From positions 806,001 to 870,000 of the forward strand of contig NZ_CP070978.1 of NCBI RefSeq assembly GCF_018417535.1: a stretch of DNA of 64,000 nucleotides, read 5' to 3'. Each line of letters opens with the position of its first letter. The stretch's first letter is position 1. The position numbers and the translations under genes were made by a program. Shown here one piece after another: positions 40,177 to 48,140 of the stretch. Under the pieces are notes generated by a model. That model had not been told where the DNA came from, did not search any database, and saw nothing but the letters and a program-made list of their open reading frames with translations. Source of the DNA: Burkholderia pyrrocinia (lineage in GTDB: Bacteria; Pseudomonadota; Gammaproteobacteria; Burkholderiales; Burkholderiaceae).

Positions 40177-40473
40177 TCAGGCCGGCACCAGCTCGAAGCT
40201 GAGCCGTTTGCCGAGCGCGGCGGCCGCGCTCGCGAGCGTCGCCAGCGTGAGGCTCGTGTCGGTTTCGTCGAGCAGCCGGTTGAGCGCGGCACGGCTGGTT
40301 TTCATCCGCGCGGCCATCGCGGTTTTCGTGATGTGCTGCGCCTTCATTTCCTGCCCGATCTGCCACGCGATCACGCGCTTGATCGCGGTGGCGGTGGCCG
40401 CCTCGAGATTGCCGTCCTCTTCGAGGAAGGTATCGAAGTCGCTGCCGATATGCGGGTTGTTCGTGGTCGTCAT
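40177..40473 (-). CDS. higA: HigA-type antitoxin (XRE-family)
   Basis: The 98-residue protein has a helix-turn-helix in the second half: KRVIAWQIGQEMKAQHITKT, then MAARMKTSRAALNRLLDET, then LTLATLASAAAALGKRLSFEL. This is typical of antitoxins of the HigA/XRE group paired with RelE-like toxins. It is the second gene of a toxin-first pair, 73 bases after the toxin stop. It would neutralise the toxin and repress the shared promoter. Confidence 0.82.
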   Translation of the reverse strand: MTTTNNPHIGSDFDTFLEEDGNLEAATATAIKRVIAWQIGQEMKAQHITKTAMAARMKTSRAALNRLLDETDTSLTLATLASAAAALGKRLSFELVPA

Positions 40474-40546
40474 GTCGTACTCCAGTGCATGGCGTTGCCG
40501 GCTGCCCGACCGTCGGAGACGGTGCGTTCCGGCGCAACCGGGAAAT

Positions 40547-40906
40547 TCAGATGGCGTGCGTCAGCGCTTTCAGGCGCGCGACGGTGACGTCGAGATCGTC
40601 CGACGGCGTGGCCGGCGACTTCTTGATGAACCCGTGCAGCAGGACCATCATGTCGCCGACAACCGTGAACAGGACACGAGCGTTGTGCGTGGGCAGCACG
40701 ATCCTGATCTCCCACAGATCCCTCGCCATCTTCCGAACCAACGGCATGCCGAGCGGCCAGCCGAATTGAACGGTTTTGATCTCTTCGCCGATCGCCCTTC
40801 GCTCCGCGCGCTCAAGCGCCTTGAGCCATTCGCGTACCGGCTCGTTGCCGCATGCCGTGCTGAAGAACCGCACGCCAAGCGTGACCTGGATCTGCTGTCT
40901 CGCCAT
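40547..40906 (-). CDS. higB: HigB/RelE-like toxin (phage-derived Gp49 group)
   Basis: The 119-residue protein has the HigB-like/Gp49 features: VREWLKALERAERRAIGEEI, then VQFGWPLGMPLVRKM, then LWEIRIVLPTHNARVLFTVV and LLHGFIKKSPATPSDDL. Such toxins cleave mRNA on the ribosome. I start at the ATG at 40906; the frame is open to 40948, but only through a TTG. A short inverted sequence (CGTACC and GATACG, 40922-40939) lies just upstream and could be the autoregulatory site. The toxin-then-antitoxin order is that of HigBA. Confidence 0.82.
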   Translation of the reverse strand: MARQQIQVTLGVRFFSTACGNEPVREWLKALERAERRAIGEEIKTVQFGWPLGMPLVRKMARDLWEIRIVLPTHNARVLFTVVGDMMVLLHGFIKKSPATPSDDLDVTVARLKALTHAI

Positions 40907-41037
40907 CGCCTTGCCACCAAGCGTACCAAAAACGATACGGCATGCCAAGCACCACGAGGACGGCTACTGGCCGGATGGCCAATCCAGAAGCTGTGAAAGG
41001 GATTGGGCCAGGCTTGTCCGTCGACCGACCCGACGGA

Positions 41038-42024
41038 TCAACGATCGCCGCGAACCGGCTTGCGCGCGGCGCGTGGCGCCCGGTGCGGTCGCGCATCGCC
41101 GAACCGCGACCGCGCGATGTCGCGCACGGCGTCGATCAGCGTCCGCGCGACCGGCGACGGCTGCGCATCGGTGCGCAGGATGAGCCCGACCGGCTCGTCG
41201 GTGCCCGCGGACGGCAGCGGCAGGCGCGCCAGCGCACCGGCCGACAGATCGTATTCGGCCGCATAGAGCGGCACGAACCACACCGCGTCGTTCTCGAGCG
41301 CCAGCGCGCGCGCGACCGATACCGACAGCACCTCGATGAACGAATCCAGCGGCGGCACGCCGCATGCGCCGAGCAGTTGCTCGGCCGACTGGCGGATCAG
41401 CGTACCGAACGGCGGCAGCACGACCGGATAGCGCGCGAGCTCGGTGGCCGGCGCCGCGCTCGACAGCAGCGGATGCCCGGCGCGCACGACCGCGACGAGC
41501 GGCTCGTTGTACAACTGCTCGAACGCGAGCCCGATCATCCGCTCCGGCTCCGACAGCCGCCCGATCGCGCATTCGATCGCACCGGACTTCAAGCGCTCGA
41601 GCAGGTCGGCGTTCGCGGCCGTCGCGATCCGCACGACGACGCACGGCCAGCGCGCGGCCAGCGCCTTCATCAACGCGGGCGCGAGCGATGCCGCGACGGT
41701 CGGCAGCATGCCGATTTCCAGCGTCGCCGCGGCGGCCCCGCCCTCGCGCGCGAGCAGCCCGACGCCCTGCCGCAGCGCCAGCACGCACGCGTTCGCGTGC
41801 GGCATGAACAGTTGCGCTTCGCGCGTCGGCTGCGCGCCCTGCCGGCCGCGCTCGAACAGCTTCACGCCGAGGATCGCCTCCAGTTCGGCGATCGTCTTCG
41901 ACACGGCCGGCTGCGTGATCGACAGGCTTTCGGCCGCCTTCTGCACGCCGCCCAACTGCGCGACCGCGAGAAAGCACTGCAGGTGCCGGAACTTGACGCG
42001 GCCGTCGGCGATACGGTTATTCAT
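41038..42024 (-). CDS. pcaQ: PcaQ, LysR-family activator of protocatechuate genes
   Basis: The 328-residue LysR regulator starts with the PcaQ-like sequence DGRVKFRHLQCFLAV, then QKAAESLSITQPAVSKTIAE with the helix-turn-helix, and has the effector domain at residues 95-300. It responds to beta-carboxy-cis,cis-muconate in known systems and activates protocatechuate 3,4-dioxygenase genes. The perfect palindrome CATAAC-N5-GTTATG (42022-42038) overlaps its start codon, so it may control itself. No Shine-Dalgarno site is visible. In many relatives the pca structural genes are immediately divergent; here two unrelated genes lie between. Confidence 0.9.
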   Translation of the reverse strand: MNNRIADGRVKFRHLQCFLAVAQLGGVQKAAESLSITQPAVSKTIAELEAILGVKLFERGRQGAQPTREAQLFMPHANACVLALRQGVGLLAREGGAAAATLEIGMLPTVAASLAPALMKALAARWPCVVVRIATAANADLLERLKSGAIECAIGRLSEPERMIGLAFEQLYNEPLVAVVRAGHPLLSSAAPATELARYPVVLPPFGTLIRQSAEQLLGACGVPPLDSFIEVLSVSVARALALENDAVWFVPLYAAEYDLSAGALARLPLPSAGTDEPVGLILRTDAQPSPVARTLIDAVRDIARSRFGDARPHRAPRAARKPVRGDR

Positions 42025-42078
42025 AACGGGTGGTTATGCGAATGACGATGAAATGCCATTTTGCATAACTTTCCGGAT
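42022..42078. promoter_or_regulatory. PcaQ operator region, copy 1
   Basis: The 57-bp segment contains CATAAC-N5-GTTATG, and then, after 16 variable bases following GGTTATGCG, the block CATTTTGCATAACTTTCCGG. It matches copy 2 at 43694 at 46 of 57 positions, in the same orientation and with identical spacing. The -10-like sequence found in copy 2 is missing here. Confidence 0.8.
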
Positions 42079-42101
42079 AAGCCCAAGCATTCGGTGAAAC
42101 G

Positions 42102-42839
42102 TCACGCGTCACGCCGCAGCGCGTGAAAACCGGTCGGCTCCCAGATCCGCTTCGCGATCAGCAAGCCCGTCCCGTGTTTCTGCCCGAGCGGCGCGGACGA
42201 CGATTCCGCATGCAGCGCGGCCGCCTTGCTGCGCAGCCGGCGCAATTCCAGTTCGAGCTCCGCGGCGGCGGCCTCCGTCAGCATCCCCTGCGAAAACGTC
42301 ATCGTCTCGCCCGCGCCGTCGAAGCGGCTGTCGAGGAAATCGCCGAGCGCGTGCGTATGGAAATACCGGCGGATCGGCCCGCCCGGCAACCAGTCGAAAT
42401 CGCGCGCGACGCGCACGCGGATCCGGTCGCCCGGCAGCAGCGCGACGACGTTCATCCGGTCGAGCATCAGCAGGTATTTCACGCACTCGGCCTTCGTCAG
42501 GCGATAGGCCGACACGATGTCCTGCGCGGTCCAGTAGTTGATCGCGCAGACGGCGACGAGCAGCAGCTTCTCGTCCGACACGAGCAGCGCCTCCTGCTGC
42601 TCGGTCAGCACGTGCAGCCTCGGCGCCGACGCCGATGCCTCCTGCACGAGCTCGGCCAGCGTATAGCCGAGCAACTGCGCGATCTCCGCGACGCGCTCCA
42701 GCGTGAAGCGGCCGCTCGCGAACAGCCGCTTCACGCTCGTCTCGGAGACGTCGAGCGCACGCGCGACGTCGCGGTAGGTCATTCCCTGCGCCTTCAACTG
42801 GCGCTTCAGCGTTTCGATGAGTTGGGCGGTTTCGGTCAT
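42102..42839 (-). CDS. XRE-family transcriptional regulator
   Basis: The 245-residue protein has an N-terminal Cro/C1-type helix-turn-helix (LKAQGMTYRDVARALDVSE, then SVKRLFASGRFTLERVAEIA) and a C-terminal region of about 170 residues with no family I can name. Its start overlaps an AT-rich divergent region facing the gene at 42960. The pair 42102-43523 lies between two copies of the PcaQ operator region and seems unrelated to protocatechuate breakdown. Confidence 0.8.
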   Translation of the reverse strand: MTETAQLIETLKRQLKAQGMTYRDVARALDVSETSVKRLFASGRFTLERVAEIAQLLGYTLAELVQEASASAPRLHVLTEQQEALLVSDEKLLLVAVCAINYWTAQDIVSAYRLTKAECVKYLLMLDRMNVVALLPGDRIRVRVARDFDWLPGGPIRRYFHTHALGDFLDSRFDGAGETMTFSQGMLTEAAAAELELELRRLRSKAAALHAESSSAPLGQKHGTGLLIAKRIWEPTGFHALRRDA

Positions 42840-42959
42840 TTTGGTATCGAAAAATGATGCTTCAGGTCAGATATTAGGCCACCTGCGCATGCATATGGGC
42901 ACATTCGGATACTTGTCTGCATAATCCGCTCCGTCCTGTCACTCAACGACGGAGCCGAA

Positions 42960-43523
42960 ATGGCCACCCGAACCGAAACCGCCGCTTACGAACCGCAGCA
43001 CACCGCGCCGCGCGATGCACGCGACACGGATCGCACAATGCCGCTCGCGACCGTCCGCACGCTGGCCGCCACCGCTCACGTCGGCGATCTCGTGTTCATC
43101 CGCGTGCAGGCCGGTTCGCCGCGCGACGCGGCGGGCACAACGGGCGCATGGGCCAACCGCTTCGGCATCGTCGTCGATACGTCGGGCGACGAACCCGTGA
43201 TCGCCGAGCCCGCGTTGGCGTGGACGAAGCTCACGCCGCTGTCGCGCTTCGTCGCCCGTACCGACGGCGGCCGCATCGCGCTGGCGCGCCGCGTCGCGGC
43301 ACCGACCGCCGACGCGCAACGCCACGCACATGCGACGGCCGAACAGCGGATCGACGCGCTGCTCGGCAACCGCTTCAACCTGCGGGCGCGGCGCGGGTTC
43401 TGCGCGCAGTACGTCAGCGACGTGATCGGTGCCGACCGCGCCGCGACGCCGGCCGCACTGCTGCGCAGCGGCACGCTGTCGCTCGAATTCGACGGGATCG
43501 TGTTCGATCCTGACCGCAAATAA
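42960..43523 (+). CDS. Putative papain-like amidase (YebB/YiiX-type), uncertain
   Basis: I do not recognise this 187-residue protein with certainty. HVGDLVFIRVQAG, followed by NRFGIVVD and later RRGFCAQYVSDVIG, resembles the permuted papain-like NlpC/P60 proteins YebB and YiiX, in which the Cys of the last motif would be catalytic. The spacing is plausible, but the usual histidine near the first motif is not clear. There is no signal peptide. It is divergent from the XRE regulator, and a strong terminator follows. Confidence 0.5.
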   Translation: MATRTETAAYEPQHTAPRDARDTDRTMPLATVRTLAATAHVGDLVFIRVQAGSPRDAAGTTGAWANRFGIVVDTSGDEPVIAEPALAWTKLTPLSRFVARTDGGRIALARRVAAPTADAQRHAHATAEQRIDALLGNRFNLRARRGFCAQYVSDVIGADRAATPAALLRSGTLSLEFDGIVFDPDRK

Positions 43524-43642
43524 CAACGGGCAGGCTCAGGGAGACCGGATAACAACAAGAACAAAAGACAAAAAATAGCGACGGGCTGGCTGGAGGGCCG
43601 TGCACGGGGTCGTCACCGACGACGCGAAGCCCGATCGCTTTC

Positions 43643-43674
43643 ATCCGCCGGACAGGCATCCCTGTCCGGCGGAT
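43643..43674 (+). terminator. Rho-independent terminator
   Basis: ATCCGCCGGACAG and CTGTCCGGCGGAT form a perfect 13-base stem with a six-base loop, and a T-run follows. It ends the transcript of the gene at 42960 and keeps it from the pcaH promoter. Confidence 0.85.
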
Positions 43675-43693
43675 TTTTCATTGGGGCAGAGAA

Positions 43694-43750
43694 CATAACG
43701 AACGGTTATGCGTCTCGCGAAAAAAGGTCATTTTGCATAACTTTCCGGAT
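43694..43750. promoter_or_regulatory. PcaQ operator region, copy 2 (upstream of pcaH)
   Basis: CATAAC-N5-GTTATG at 43694-43710 is a perfect inverted repeat of the T-N11-A LysR type, and a further CATAAC half-site lies at 43736. It is the functional-looking copy, since a promoter overlaps its right end. Confidence 0.8.
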
Positions 43751-43760
43751 TGGCTAAAGT
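43733..43760 (+). promoter_or_regulatory. Candidate pcaH promoter
   Basis: TTGCAT (43733-43738) and TAAAGT (43755-43760) are separated by 16 bases and lie 42 bases before the pcaH start. The activator site is centred about 30 bases upstream of the -35 box, as expected for LysR activation. Confidence 0.55.
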
Positions 43761-43801
43761 CCTGCCATCCACTTCGAGAAATACCTATCAGGAGACGCCC
43801 G

Positions 43802-44509
43802 ATGGATTCCCCCACGATCCTCACGCCGCGCGACTGGCCGTCGCATCCGGCCTATGTCCACCCCGAGTACCGTTCGTCCGTGAAGCGCGGCCCGACCCGC
43901 CCGCTGATCCCGCTGAAGGACAAGCTGCGCGACCAGTACGCGCCCGTCTACGGCGCGGAAGATCTCGGCGCGCTCGACCACGACCTGACGAAGAACGCCG
44001 TGAAGAACGGCGAGCCGCTCGGCGAGCGCATGGTCGTCACGGGCCGCGTGCTCGACGAAGGCGGCAAGCCCGTGCGCAACACGCTCGTCGAGGTGTGGCA
44101 GGCGAACGCGGCCGGCCGCTACGTGCACAAGGTCGACCGGCACGACGCGCCGCTCGACCCGAACTTCCTCGGCGCGGGCCGCTGCGTGACCGACGACGAA
44201 GGCCGCTACCGCTTCCTGACGATCAAGCCCGGCGCGTATCCGTGGGGCAACCATCCGAACGCGTGGCGCCCGAATCACATCCACTTCTCGCTGTTCGGCG
44301 ATTACTTCGGCTCGCGTCTCGTCACGCAGATGTACTTCCCCGGCGACCCGCTGCTCGCGTACGACCCGATCTTCCAGGGCACGCCCGAGGCCGCGCGCGA
44401 TCGCCTGATCTCGCGCTTCTCGATGGACATCACCGAAGAAGGCTATGCGCTCGGCTACGAATTCGACATCGTGCTGCGCGGCCGCGACGCTACCCCGATG
44501 GAGCGCTGA
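43802..44509 (+). CDS. pcaH: Protocatechuate 3,4-dioxygenase beta subunit
   Basis: The 235-residue iron(III) dioxygenase subunit opens protocatechuate to beta-carboxy-cis,cis-muconate. All four iron ligands can be seen: Tyr107 (GRYVHK), Tyr146 (GAYPWG), His159 and His161 (NHIHF). They are one residue off the classical Pseudomonas numbering. The ATG at 43802 follows an AGGAG site. pcaG starts three bases after its stop. The upstream operator copies make PcaQ control very likely. Confidence 0.97.
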   Translation: MDSPTILTPRDWPSHPAYVHPEYRSSVKRGPTRPLIPLKDKLRDQYAPVYGAEDLGALDHDLTKNAVKNGEPLGERMVVTGRVLDEGGKPVRNTLVEVWQANAAGRYVHKVDRHDAPLDPNFLGAGRCVTDDEGRYRFLTIKPGAYPWGNHPNAWRPNHIHFSLFGDYFGSRLVTQMYFPGDPLLAYDPIFQGTPEAARDRLISRFSMDITEEGYALGYEFDIVLRGRDATPMER

Positions 44510-44512
44510 ACC

Positions 44513-45106
44513 ATGACGACGCTGAAGCAAACCCCTTCGCAGACGGTCGGCCCGTACTTCGCATACGGCCTGTGCCCGCAGCAATACGACTACGACCTGA
44601 AGAGCCTGTTCACGCCGACGATCGCCGCGACGCACGCCGAAGGCGAGCACGTGCTGCTGGTCGGGCAGGTATTCGACGGCGACGGCAACGTCGTCAGCGA
44701 CGCGGTGCTCGAATTCACGCAGGTGGACGGCGCGGGCCGCTACCCCGCGTCGCGCGACGACATCGCGACATCCGGCTTCACCGGTTTCGCGCGGGTCGGC
44801 ACGGGCACCGATGCGCAGCACCGCTTCGTCGTCGAGACGGTGAAGCCGGGCCGCATCGCCGCGGACGACGCGCCGCACATCAACGTGACCGTAATGATGC
44901 GCGGGATCCTCACCCATGCGTTCACGCGCGTGTACTTCGACGACGAAGCCGCGGCAAACGCGGCCGACCCGGTGCTGAACGCGGTGCCGGCCGAGCGTCG
45001 CGCGACGCTCGTCGCGAAACGCGACGCGCAGCCGGGCCGCCCGATCGTCTACCGCTTCGACATCCGCATGCAGGGGCCGGACGAAACGGTGTTCTTCGAC
45101 GTGTGA
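44513..45106 (+). CDS. pcaG: Protocatechuate 3,4-dioxygenase alpha subunit
   Basis: The 197-residue alpha subunit is of normal length and pairs with PcaH. It starts with the conserved TPSQTVGPYFAYGL, and PHINVTVMMRGILTHAFTRV and VYFDDE are typical of the family. The alpha subunit does not carry the iron ligands but shapes the substrate pocket, where the arginine in MMRGILTHAFTR probably takes part. Its ribosome site (GGAG) lies within the end of pcaH, which shows translational coupling. Confidence 0.96.
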   Translation: MTTLKQTPSQTVGPYFAYGLCPQQYDYDLKSLFTPTIAATHAEGEHVLLVGQVFDGDGNVVSDAVLEFTQVDGAGRYPASRDDIATSGFTGFARVGTGTDAQHRFVVETVKPGRIAADDAPHINVTVMMRGILTHAFTRVYFDDEAAANAADPVLNAVPAERRATLVAKRDAQPGRPIVYRFDIRMQGPDETVFFDV

Positions 45107-45146
45107 CGCACGCGCCGGCGCAGGCCGGTTCCGGATGCCGACGCAC

Positions 45147-45193
45147 CGCCGCGCGGCGCGATACCGACAGGGATCGCGCCACGCGGCGTTTTT
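45147..45193 (+). terminator. Rho-independent terminator after pcaHG
   Basis: CGCCGCG-C-GGCGCGA and TCGCGCC-A-CGCGGCG pair over 14 positions with one C/A mismatch around a 12-base loop, and five T follow. It starts 41 bases after the pcaG stop. Confidence 0.85.
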
Positions 45194-45575
45194 CGTGTTC
45201 CGTCGCAATCTTTCGATGCTGCGCCGCATCGCGACGGAACGCGGTTGCCGATGTCCATTGCTCGGGGCTTCTGCCCCCACATCGAACACGCGATTGAAAC
45301 GCATGCTGCGACAGCACATGAATCGTCGGGCCGACGGGATATCGTTTGCTCGTTATGCGGCGTACTCTTCGGTATCCACTACGCGCCGACAGGATTGAAT
45401 CGGACGAGGAAATAATCCCGCGAACAATGCGCGACACCGCCCCGCTGGCTGTGCGCGCATTTTTTTCTGACCGAGTGCCTTTAAACGCGTCTGGCCGAAT
45501 TTGGCAGGCGCGTATTTTTTTGCCGCGGCGACGGGCGACCGGGCGTGTCCCGCGCCGGCCGCCCAATCCTTTCGG
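45194..45575. other. Non-coding stretch between terminator and AraC gene
   Basis: No gene can be supported in these 382 bases. T-rich runs near 45462 and 45514 could act as a terminator for the leftward AraC gene on the other strand, but no good stem is visible. Confidence 0.35.
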
Positions 45576-46355
45576 CTAGCGCCGAATCTCCAGATACCGG
45601 CTCGGCGTGTCGCCCAGAATGCGGCGAAACGCCGACGTGAACGCGCTCGCGCTCGCATACCCGAGATCGAGCGCGACGCGCGTCACCGGCTGTCCGTCGC
45701 TCAGGCGGGAAATCGCCGCGAGCATGCACACCTGCTGACGCCACGCGGCAAAACTCACGCCCGTCTGCGCGCGGAACTGCCGCGTGAACGTGCGCCGGCT
45801 CACGCCCACGTCGGCCGCAACCCGGTCGAGATCGGCCGCGATCGACGGCGACGCGAACAGGTGCCGGCACACCTTCGCCAGCCGCGCGTCGACCGGCAGC
45901 GGCGCATGCAGCGACAGGCGCGGCATCGTCGCGATTTCCGCGATCAGCAGCGCCATCAGCTTGCCCGCACGGCCGTCGACGTCGTACATGGCCGGCAGGT
46001 CGATCGCATCGTCGATCAGTTGCCGCAGCAGCGCGGACACGCCATACACGCCGCACTGCGCGGGCAGGCCCGCTTCCTGCGCGGCGTCGCCCGACACGAA
46101 CGTGTTGAGCATCGTGACCGGCCCGGTCATCGTCATTTCGTGCCGCACGCCGGCCGGCACCCAGCACGCGCGCTGCGGCGGCACCAGCCAGCGGCCGTGC
46201 GGCGTCGACACGCTGATCGTGCCGCGCGACGCGAACGCGAATTGCCCGCGCCCGTGCGCGTGTTCCGGAAACGTCGTGCCCGCCGCATAGTCGTTGGCGG
46301 TCACGACCACGCTCCGGGGAATGTGTTCGTAGGGATCTAGCAGCGTATTTCTCAC
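45576..46355 (-). CDS. AraC-family transcriptional regulator with cupin domain
   Basis: The protein is about 259 residues. The N-terminal cupin region has FPEHAHGRGQFAFASRG and GTISVSTPHGRWLVPP, and the C-terminal double helix-turn-helix has ADVGVSRRTFTRQFRAQTG, then ALDLGYASASAFTSAFRRIL. This layout is that of the AraC group that often regulates a neighbouring exporter or detoxification gene. I start at GTG 46355; upstream ATGs exist (46505) but would overlap the divergent hydrolase start. An inverted repeat lies in the divergent region. Confidence 0.85.
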   Translation of the reverse strand: MRNTLLDPYEHIPRSVVVTANDYAAGTTFPEHAHGRGQFAFASRGTISVSTPHGRWLVPPQRACWVPAGVRHEMTMTGPVTMLNTFVSGDAAQEAGLPAQCGVYGVSALLRQLIDDAIDLPAMYDVDGRAGKLMALLIAEIATMPRLSLHAPLPVDARLAKVCRHLFASPSIAADLDRVAADVGVSRRTFTRQFRAQTGVSFAAWRQQVCMLAAISRLSDGQPVTRVALDLGYASASAFTSAFRRILGDTPSRYLEIRR

Positions 46356-46384
46356 GGCCCGAATTCCATCATCAATGACCCGAT

Positions 46385-46407
46385 ATCGAAGGCGGGTCTC
46401 CTTCGAT
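46385..46407. promoter_or_regulatory. Inverted repeat between araC-type gene and hydrolase gene
   Basis: ATCGAAGG and CCTTCGAT are perfect eight-base arms separated by seven bases. They lie 30 bases upstream of the AraC GTG start and 91 bases before the hydrolase start, as expected for an operator of the divergent pair. Confidence 0.5.
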
Positions 46408-46497
46408 CGATCTACGATCCGCTCCACGCTTGCGCGACCTGACGGCCGCAAGACCCGTCGGCCTGATCGGCCGGATTGCAACCTCATCGGAGCGAAT

Positions 46498-47277
46498 ATG
46501 CCCAATACGTTTCATCGCGTGGGGGACGGCCCCCACCCTGTTCTCGTGCTGCACGGCTGGTTCGGCGACGCCCGCGCGTTCGAACCCGTCGAAGCGTGGC
46601 TGTCGCGCGAGCGCTTCAGCTATGTGTTCATGGACTACCGCGGCTACGGCCGCATGCGCGACGCACGCGGCGACTACACGATCGACGAGATCGCCGCCGA
46701 CACGCTCGCGCTCGCCGACGCGCTCGGCTTCCCGACCTTCAGCCTCGTCGGCCATTCGATGGGCGGCATGGCGATCGAGAAAATCGCCGCCGTCGCGCCC
46801 GAACGCGTGCGCGCGCTGGTGCCGATCGCGCCCGTTCCGTGCGGCGGCCTGCCGTTCGACGCCGAGCGACGTGCGCTATTCGAGCGCGCCGCCGGCCACC
46901 TCGCCGATCGCAGGACCATCATCGATCGCAGCACCGGCGGCCGGCTGCCCGCCGCCTGGGTCGAGTGGAAAGCCGCGTATTCGGCAGCCTGTTCGTCGGC
47001 GCATGCATTCGGCGCGTACTTCCGCGCGTGGGCCGATACGGATTTCAGCGACGAGATCGCGGGCGTGCATCCGGTGAACGTGCTGATCGGCGAGCACGAC
47101 CCGGCGTTCGACGCGGCGCTGATGGCGCGCACCTACCTGCGGCGCTACCCGTGCGCCACCGTCGACGTGCTGCGCAATGCGGGCCACTATCCGATGAACG
47201 AGACGCCGCTCGCGTTGGTCGCGGCGATGGAAGCGTTCCTGCTCGCCGCGACAGACCACCCCGTCGTCAGCGACTGA
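46498..47277 (+). CDS. Alpha/beta hydrolase
   Basis: The 259-residue hydrolase has the oxyanion motif VLHGWFGDARAFE. The nucleophile is Ser87 in VGHSMGGMA, followed by aspartate in IGEHDPAFD and histidine in NAGHYPMNE. It is a serine hydrolase of unknown substrate, likely an esterase or C-C hydrolase. The start at 46498 follows a GGAG site. It is divergent from the AraC regulator, which may control it, and convergent with the peptide operon. Confidence 0.87.
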   Translation: MPNTFHRVGDGPHPVLVLHGWFGDARAFEPVEAWLSRERFSYVFMDYRGYGRMRDARGDYTIDEIAADTLALADALGFPTFSLVGHSMGGMAIEKIAAVAPERVRALVPIAPVPCGGLPFDAERRALFERAAGHLADRRTIIDRSTGGRLPAAWVEWKAAYSAACSSAHAFGAYFRAWADTDFSDEIAGVHPVNVLIGEHDPAFDAALMARTYLRRYPCATVDVLRNAGHYPMNETPLALVAAMEAFLLAATDHPVVSD

Positions 47278-47312
47278 CCCGCCGCACGCAAGCGGCCTCG
47301 TTGCGGCGCGCA

Positions 47313-48140
47313 TCACCGCAGCATGAACGACATCGCCGACAGGCTGTTCAGCGTACGCACCACATGCTCGACCGACGGCCCGTCGAAGCGCAGCGTCACC
47401 GCATCGACGCGCTCGAGCGTCGGCAGCACGCAGAACAGGTCGGCCAGCGCGGCCGTCTGCACGCGCAGCGTGCAAGCGGCCGGCGCGGGCCGATGGGCGC
47501 CCGCGCGCAAGCCTGCCGACAGCGCCTGCGCGACCGTTTCGCGTGCGGCGGTCGCGATTCGCGTACACGAGGCAGCGGGCGTAAGCGTGTCGCCGCTCGA
47601 TGCGCCGCCGGCCGTCTTGACCGTCACGAAACGCGCATCCGGAAACAGCGGCTGCGTTTCCTCGGCGAACACGTCGTCGCCGGATGCCAGTGCGACGTGC
47701 GCGCCATATTCGCGCGCCAGCGCGCCGTACAGCCCGGCTTCGCCGAGCTCGACGCCGTTCAGCCATACCTGCGTAAACGCGAAGCTGTTGATCGTGTGCG
47801 CGAGCACGCCGCGCGTCTGCGATTTCGCGTGATAGCCGATCATGAACACGAGGTCGGGCTGCTGTTCGAGGCCCGCCATCATGCCGAGCGTGCGCGGCTT
47901 GCCGAGCACGACGCGCGCGCGTGCATCGAGCCCGTCCGGCAGCAGGTTGCGAAAGCCGCCATGCGAATCGTTGATCCAGATGGCCTGCGCGCCGCCCGCG
48001 AACGCGCCTTCGATCGCCGCGTTCGCCTCGGCGGTCATCCAGCGGCGCGCGCGCTCGTATTCCGGATTGCCGGCGCGCGTCTGCTCGGTGGCAAACACGC
48101 CGGCGACGCCCTCGATGTCGGTCGAGATCAGGATCTTCAT
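47313..48140 (-). CDS. dppA: DppA-type D-aminopeptidase
   Basis: This 275-residue zinc peptidase is of the M55 family. The metal and active-site residues match Bacillus DppA in number: Asp8 and Glu10 (STDIEGVAG), His60 (NDSHGG), His104 (IGYHAKS) and His115. A glutamate near 131-134 follows. DppA releases D-amino acids from short peptides. The ATG shares four bases with the end of dmpA (ATGA). It is the last gene of the peptide-use operon, 35 bases from the convergent hydrolase gene. Confidence 0.92.
   Translation of the reverse strand: MKILISTDIEGVAGVFATEQTRAGNPEYERARRWMTAEANAAIEGAFAGGAQAIWINDSHGGFRNLLPDGLDARARVVLGKPRTLGMMAGLEQQPDLVFMIGYHAKSQTRGVLAHTINSFAFTQVWLNGVELGEAGLYGALAREYGAHVALASGDDVFAEETQPLFPDARFVTVKTAGGASSGDTLTPAASCTRIATAARETVAQALSAGLRAGAHRPAPAACTLRVQTAALADLFCVLPTLERVDAVTLRFDGPSVEHVVRTLNSLSAMSFMLR

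Noticed and set aside
40922..40939. HigBA operator with CGTACC/GATACG arms
   Set aside because: One of six positions mismatches and the arms are short. It is mentioned in the toxin entry but is too weak for its own feature.
43754..45319. Open frame antisense to pcaHG
   Set aside because: pcaH and pcaG are certain from their iron ligands and family sequence. The antisense frame has only shadow composition.
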